Source: Panax quinquefolius (lineage: Eukaryota > Streptophyta > Magnoliopsida > Apiales > Araliaceae). From it: 64,000 nucleotides of DNA. Below the pieces are notes generated by a model, which saw only the letters and a list, made by a program, of their open reading frames with translations, did no database searches and was not told the origin of the DNA. Positions 58,655 to 64,000 of this stretch are shown one piece after another. The stretch lies in the NCBI GenBank assembly GCA_020205615.1, contig CM035163.1, positions 57,447,899 to 57,511,898 of the forward strand, read 5' to 3'. The position numbers were made by a program, and so were the translations under genes. Within the stretch, counting starts at the first letter, position 1. The number at the start of each line of letters is the position of its first letter.

Positions 58655-58859
58655 GATAAGTAGGTTTTATACCTACTTATCCAGTATCTTTTACTTGAAT
58701 TAGTTGCTTATATTCATGTGTCTTAGTTACTTTTCATGCATTGTGTGTTCATTTTGTAGGTTATACGTTTGGAAGCGGTGTGAGCGACTAATGGTAAGGA
58801 AAAGCAAGGAAAACACAAAGAAAAGAAATCCGAACATCGTTTCGGGTTTCATGTGTTAG
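58655..58859. other. Fragment of unidentified element with terminal inverted repeat
   Basis: Begins with a perfect 11-bp inverted repeat (GATAAGTAGGT at 58655-58665, ACCTACTTATC at 58671-58681), preceded by T so that it starts TGATAAG. The wording (TTAGTTACTTTTCATGCATTG, GGAAAACACAAAGAAAAG) is like the start of some plant gypsy LTRs. It is cut after about 205 bp by copia element I. Confidence 0.4.
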
Positions 58860-60708
58860 GTTTGTAATATTCATAAACGCAATCAAATTGCATAAATTAG
58901 CGGAAGCGAGTAAAAATCAGAGTTTAAAATTTTTTTTACAAACCATATACCCAGATCACCCTTTATGCACAATTATTAATTAAACGAAAAGATAAAGAAT
59001 AAAATCATACCCTTGAAGATCGAGCTTCCTCAGGTACAAGTTCACCTCCAAATCCTTTCGCGTTCAACTTGAATCCACCGGGTTTGGTTCCTTCCTTTGA
59101 TCAACGTTAGCCACCCATATGTTTGGCCTCAGAGGTGATCCACCAAGGAAAAATAAAGATTCAAGAAGAAGGGTATTGGCTCAACCCTAGTTTTCTATCT
59201 CTATAGAAAGGCACTCTCCAACAAATTCGAATTATTACGCACATCTAATATCCGATATAAGACTACTCTTATAAAGATATCAAGTAACCTTATTTAATAA
59301 AATAAGGTATTATTTATTTAATTAAACTCTTTTAATTAAATGGGCTCCCTAATCTTATTAGGGATAATTAATTAAACTCCTTTAACTAATTTTCCTCCTA
59401 ATCCTATTAGGAATAAATGAGAGTACTTATATTAAATTAATTCCTAAACTCTTTTAGAAATTAAAATAATAATAATTGTAATAATATTAATAAGACTCTC
59501 TTATTAATTTATATTTAATATTTCTAAAATATTAAATAATAATATTAAGCTATTTAATTTATTCTATCACCATAGATTAAATTAAATATACTTAATATAT
59601 TATTACGATTATGCCATTAACTTCTTAAATAATTATTCTTCCTTTTATGGTGTGACCCTTTAGGTTCTCCATATTAAACCTAGGTTGTGAATAAATCAAT
59701 TAGAATAATTTAATCTTATTTAAATAAATAAATTAAACAATTAATTTATTTAAATAAATAATATTTATTCTACAATAGGGATAAGCCTCCCTAAGCGATC
59801 AAAACGACTTTCCAGATAATATAGATTTCAACATTAATCATAAAAGAACCTTCGAGTAAATAGTTACCGCATAATTCAATCCTTCCACCATACAATGTCC
59901 CAATTAAATATAAGATATGGAATTAATCACAAGTCTTATTTTATTTAATTATATGTATTTCGATCCTTAAATGCATTAACTCAAATAATGCAAATTAGAA
60001 ACTCCTTTCTAATTTCATTCGCTTGCCAAGGACTATCGGGTTGTCATTTATCGAATCACATAGATTTCTCTTCTTTATTAGAAGTGGTAGATTCTTTATC
60101 GATCATACATTATCTCCATGTATAACTTATTATACCCAAGCATATCCTTTGATATACCCTAAGGGTCTTAAGGAATAAGTCAAATTATAACTCATCATAC
60201 ACAAGATACTATGATGATCTCAAGTCCAAGGATTACTTCAGACTACTATCACTACAGAATTCCTATCGACAGCAAGTAAAACTCCATTAAGTATTCCTTA
60301 ATGAGCCAACGCTCAAAGTGAACTTATTCTCTAATAAGCACCTACATACTTGCTTTAGTGTCTCCACACAAATGATCATGAGATCAATCATCCTCATCCA
60401 ATGAAAGCAAGTTAATATATGTACCAATCTATCCGGATTTCACTAATCCCCAATTTAGTAATCCAACGATTGGGAACTATTTTAGTTTTAAGCTTTCTAA
60501 GAATTTAGATCTCCTTAGAATGATCATCATCATTATTCTAAAAGCATTGCTTAAAACTATGGGTTTATCACATATTATAAAACAACATCATGTAGATAAT
60601 TAAAAGACTTTAATAAATTAATACTTTTTATTAATAAATGAATAAGATTGTTACAAAGTATATGCTTTATCATCAAACATGATCGGGCTTGTGTGCATAC
60701 TACTTTCA
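58860..60708 (-). repeat. Element I 3' LTR
   Basis: About 1.85 kb, colinear with 4818-6691 (TTGTAATATTCAT... to ...CATACTACTTTCA). The left terminus is slightly mutated, so the exact first base is uncertain by two or three. Confidence 0.87.
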
Positions 60709-60724
60709 ATCTCCCACTTGCACT
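60709..60724 (-). other. Polypurine tract of element I
   Basis: The minus strand reads GTGCAAGTGGGAGAT then TGAAAGTAG. GTGGGAGATTG is a typical copia tract, and it lies directly after the pol stop codon. Confidence 0.85.
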
Positions 60725-61450
60725 AAAGCCAATCGTCATGGTATCTCATACTCTTCTTCTCTAAGTGACGATAATCCCGCCGTTGGATAAGCTTTAGTTA
60801 ATGGATATGTAATGTTGTTCATGAGAGTCCACTATCTCTATTGTGATTTCCCATCTTTCAATGATTCTAATAATCAAATGAAAGTGCCACAACACATGTT
60901 TAGATCCAAGATGAGACTTTAGAACTATTCCTAGTTCAGAATGAAATTTTAATCCAAACAATCAACTGCAGCCTTCATTTATAGCTATATACTTTGTCTT
61001 TATCACTAAACCAAAGAACTCTTTTTGTTGTTTGGAACCTTTCCAATTCATCGCACCAATCGCTCAAGATAACGCTTTACCTTAAAGTGGATTTTTGGTC
61101 GTCTCGGTCTGCCTAAAAAACTTGAGTCCCAGAAGCCTCTAGTTTTAATTCAGACTCCACCATGTAATATGATCACATCCTTAGTGCCGGTTAAGCACTT
61201 TAAAATGTTTTTCACTGACTCATAGTGAACTTCTCCATAATATGACTGATCAACATCAGGTCTCGTACATTTCATTGCATACATGATTGTCACTCATGCG
61301 ACCTCTCTTTTCAGGAGTCTGTGGGGACTATTAAGAGAGATACACTCCATAGCTCATCGACATGAGACATCTCTTGGAGTTTGCCATGCTAAACGACTTT
61401 AGCATCAAATGAATATACGTTCCTTGGGTTAAGTCGAGCATCCTCTTAAA
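60725..61450 (-). pseudogene. Element I RNase H and end of RT
   Basis: Minus-strand reading in several frames. The very end, MRYHDDWL then stop (60723-60749), is the usual copia Pol C-terminus. Before it come NITYPLTKAYP (family ADPLTK), HLIIRIIERWEITIEIV (family HfireiiE....), TKYIAINEGC (family aEYiA..EA) and, further right, VKNILKCLTGTKDVI-like text (family WILRYLKGT) and FSMANSKRCL (family F.M...K). Catalytic residues cannot be scored because of frameshifts. Confidence 0.78.
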
Positions 61451-62240
61451 TCTATCTATATAGATTTATATCCCCAATTAAGATACTCTTCCCAAATCAT
61501 TTGTGGAGGAATGTTTAGACAACTTTATCTTTACTGATTGTAGCATTGGTATGTTATTCCTCATCCGTAGTATATCAACATATAATACTAGAAATTTCAC
61601 GACGCCCCCCGACCCTTTTTACACACTAGAAGTCTTACATCATCGCATGTAACTCGGATCATCATCTTCTATGATGCGTACCTCTCATCATCATCATCCA
61701 TGATGAATCCATACCTCCCTAGGTATCTTCAAGACTATTCTAGATTTACAATTCGGCTTGTGGTATAATAGGTCTATCTATAGGTTCCTCTTATTCGACT
61801 TATAGTATTTTGTGGTTCTTGAACTCTTCAAGATCTATTATCCTCCCACTAGCCCCTTTAATGATAAACACCTTTATCTTAGAAGGTGGTGTTCATAATA
61901 AACACCTTTTGCTATGTAGGATTATAGAACATATGCCCTAAACTTACTTTTTAGGATGTCCCACAAATCAGACATGTCAAATTTTGTCCCAAGCTTATCC
62001 TTTGAAAACTTTTCACATAAGTCGACAACCCCTTATCTTAACATACTTAAGATTAGGAATCTCCCTATCCATAACTTTTATGGAGTCTTAAATGGATTTT
62101 GAGGTTACCATTTTCAGAGATATGCGTACCATTTCTAGGACATGACCCTAGAAGGATACCGGAATGCTTCAGAAATCATTATGGACCGCACTATGTCCAA
62201 CAAGGGTAATTTTTTCTTTTAGATACATCAATCAATTATT
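61451..62240 (-). pseudogene. Element I integrase C-terminal region and deleted RT start
   Basis: At about 62130-62215 the minus strand reads LPLLDIVRSIMISEAFRYPS (family tLLDMvRsMm...LP.sFWG); at about 61900-62020 it reads KDKLGTKFDMSDL and, one frame over, FVGHPKK (family kl..ks..c.FvGYp). A PRRS-like linker is weak near 61690-61830. Most of the RT palm, including the YVDD, is not found; 440 bp is too short for it. Confidence 0.68.
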
Positions 62241-62890
62241 GTGTATCAGAGAGGCGCCCATTATGAGAAAACCATTTGAGATGATCTAAAACTTATTGCA
62301 CAAGTATTTATTCCTCGATCTAATCAAAGAATCTTAATACTTTGCTAATTTGTTTCACTTCAATTCTTTGAACCTTTCAAATAATTCACACTTGTATTTC
62401 AACAAATACATATATTCAACTCTTTGAATGATCATCTCCTTTTCTTATACTAATTTGTTCAATATGTAAAATTATTTTCATGTAAGTCAAGTATACAAAA
62501 TTTATTATAATATTCCATTCTATACAAAATATTATTATTATAAATAGAACAACAATTGTTCTTAATTATAATACCAAAGATTTCATTGTCAACAATAAAA
62601 TGGAAATAATATTTTTAACAAGAACCTGAATACAATAACAACTTATCGACTTAATAGATTTTCCCATAGCATTGCTAAACTATAAGTTTCTATGGCTAAT
62701 GTAGCAACCTTTTGCTTCATTTCCCACACAGGATTACTTATATTTGTTTAGCTTTTACTTCGCTTGGTCCTTCATAAATCTATATTTATGATAACCAAAG
62801 TCAGATCCAATACCCAAGTAGAACCTCGACTTAAAGAAAAATTTATTTCAATCATGAACAAAAATCGTATTTAAACCAAACTTCACTAAG
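62241..62890 (-). pseudogene. Element I protease/GAG-pre-integrase region, decayed
   Basis: The minus strand near 62640-62725 gives KQKVATLAIETYSLAML, matching the copia phrase G.kv.a.aiGty.L.LpsG that follows the protease. The rest is AT-rich with many stops; the integrase core (the DDE part) appears deleted. Confidence 0.6.
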
Positions 62891-62894
62891 CTTT

Positions 62895-63760
62895 TGGTTA
62901 GCCTCTCGCAAGATGCTTCTCGCAGCTTTCTTTCCAAGTGTCTGTGCTTATTGCAGGTGGAAGCAAACTCCTTTCTATCCGTGACGCTTTTGTTCTTATT
63001 ATCCTTTGTTTATGCCTTTCTATTTACCTTCTTTGAATCGTTCTTCTTTCGTAAGATCCTTTGGCCCCTACCAAGAAGACTTGATTTTTCTTGGTTGGAA
63101 AGTGACTCTCAACATTTTTCAATATGTTAAGCAAATCAATGAGGTCGATATCTAGCTTGTTCATATGAAAATTCACAACAATTGTGAAAGGAGTCCGGAG
63201 TGAGTGCAAGATCAAATCTTGGCTCAACTCTCCATCCATGACAAAACCAGTTGTCCTAATTGATCAATCAAATTGATTATGTTAAGAACTTTTTGTCTGC
63301 ATTATAGTGCCATTGGCCATTCTAGATCGAAAGAGCTCCTTAGATATCGATATCTATTAGTCCTATTTTCCTCACCATCAACTACTGATGTGCATGAATA
63401 TAAGAGAGCATCCATAGTTTCACGTCGACGATACCAAGCTCATTACTCATGGATGCGAGCATGATGCATCGAAATAACTGTGCATCATCTTGCCACTTTC
63501 TAAAAGTAGCAATCTCTTACTCGAGGCATTGTTCGCAACCATTGCAGGATAGGCGTATTAAGGACATAAGATAGTTTTTCACCATGAGAACTATTCTCAA
63601 ATTCCTTAACCAATCCATTTAATTCTATCTCAAGTTAATTTAGCATCTAATATGCTTCGCAGATGATAGTAATTTAGACATTGTAAAATTTCGTAAATGA
63701 ATTTGTAATTAACAACATTTTAACATACATTCTTTTTATTAATTACCAAAATAAATTAGG
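62895..63760 (-). pseudogene. Element I gag (copia type)
   Basis: A 71-residue frame (63239-63024) reads MDGELSQDLILHSLRTPFTI, then FHMNKLDIDLIDLLNILKNVE, matching the copia Gag phrase L...ii..sLP.sf..Fv.nynMnkl..sl.eL.nmLk..E. Upstream pieces at 63250-63500 include MLKTINLIDQLGQL-like text, and at about 62935-62975 a broken knuckle (CNKHRHLERK) remains. Frames are broken repeatedly. Confidence 0.78.
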
Positions 63761-64000
63761 TCTTGTTTTTAAATTGGTATCTCCCACTATTTTCTTCAAA
63801 CTATATTACCTCACTTATATAGTTCGCAAAATCTAATTAAAGATCTCGCTAGTGAGAATAAGGATCCCATTTCAAATGTATATATAGCGTTGTGGTGACA
63901 CAACAAACTATATATAAATAAATAGGTAGACAACTTTTGTCAATTACATCAACTATGCAACTCCTTTTATTTTGCCTCTTAGATTATTTTGATCAAGTGG
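63761..64000. other. Right edge, probably 5' leader or gag start of element I
   Basis: AT-rich, with TATATAAATAAATAGG at about 63910-63927. No LTR terminus or primer-binding site recognised before the window ends. Confidence 0.35.

Larger units (their letters stand above)
58860..64000 (-). mobile_element. Element I: Ty1/copia retrotransposon, decayed, 5' end outside window
   Basis: 3' LTR 58860-60708, polypurine tract 60709-60724, then minus-strand remnants in the order RNase H, RT, integrase and gag as coordinates rise. Read on the minus strand this is gag, integrase, RT, RNase H, the order that defines Ty1/copia. About 3 kb of interior is in the window, less than a full copia pol, so there are internal deletions. 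The LTR is the same family as the solo LTR at 4818-6691. Confidence 0.83.

Noticed and set aside
63273..63464. 63-residue plus-strand frame
   Set aside because: Antisense of copia gag in element I.

Overview
This window is nuclear DNA of a flowering plant and consists almost entirely of nested LTR retrotransposons. The plant assignment rests on Ty3/gypsy chromoviruses with an integrase-fused chromodomain, a Tat/Ogre-type Ty3/gypsy element with a second archaeal-type RNase H, Ty1/copia remnants, and one exon-like segment resembling plant HEN1. The sequence is AT-rich. I see no bacterial gene, rRNA, tRNA or CRISPR array, and no complete host gene. Species cannot be told from the sequence. Element letters (A, D, E, F, H, I) are mine.

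Layout: (1) 1-804 holds a broken HEN1-like exon and its flank. (2) 810-12469 is element A, a Tekay/Del-like chromovirus on the minus strand. Both LTRs are 2492 bp and the 5-bp target duplication is CCTAT. Its pol is interrupted by a solo copia LTR (4818-6691). (3) 12475-14561 is intergenic DNA with a small CACTA-like element (13651-14478) built of GCAACGA-type repeats. (4) 14562-42271 is a three-level nest. The outer element D is a non-autonomous, LARD-like element with LTRs of about 4.1 kb and a 3.3-kb internal region holding only a gag remnant. Chromovirus E (17708-33908, minus strand, duplication GTTGT) sits inside D's 3' LTR. Chromovirus F (18269-24752, plus strand, 5' LTR truncated) sits inside E's 3' LTR. 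(5) 42277-42939 is unassigned. (6) 42940 to about 58654 is element H, a Tat/Ogre-type element on the minus strand with an almost complete but broken gag-pol. Between pol and the 3' LTR it carries two antisense reading regions that resemble plant mobile domain (PMD) and DUF7745-type proteins. (7) 58655-58859 is a fragment beginning with an 11-bp inverted repeat. (8) 58860-64000 is copia element I on the minus strand, with a 3' LTR and decayed pol and gag; its 5' end lies outside the window.

How the parts relate: A, E and F are autonomous-type relatives sharing LTR ends and a primer-binding site matching initiator tRNA-Met. D shares those ends and the polypurine tract but has no pol, so it was probably mobilised in trans by that lineage. 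All pol genes read here have stops, frameshifts or lost catalytic residues, so each copy looks inactive. LTR TATA boxes are still visible. The most unusual content is the pair of host-like antisense reading regions in H.
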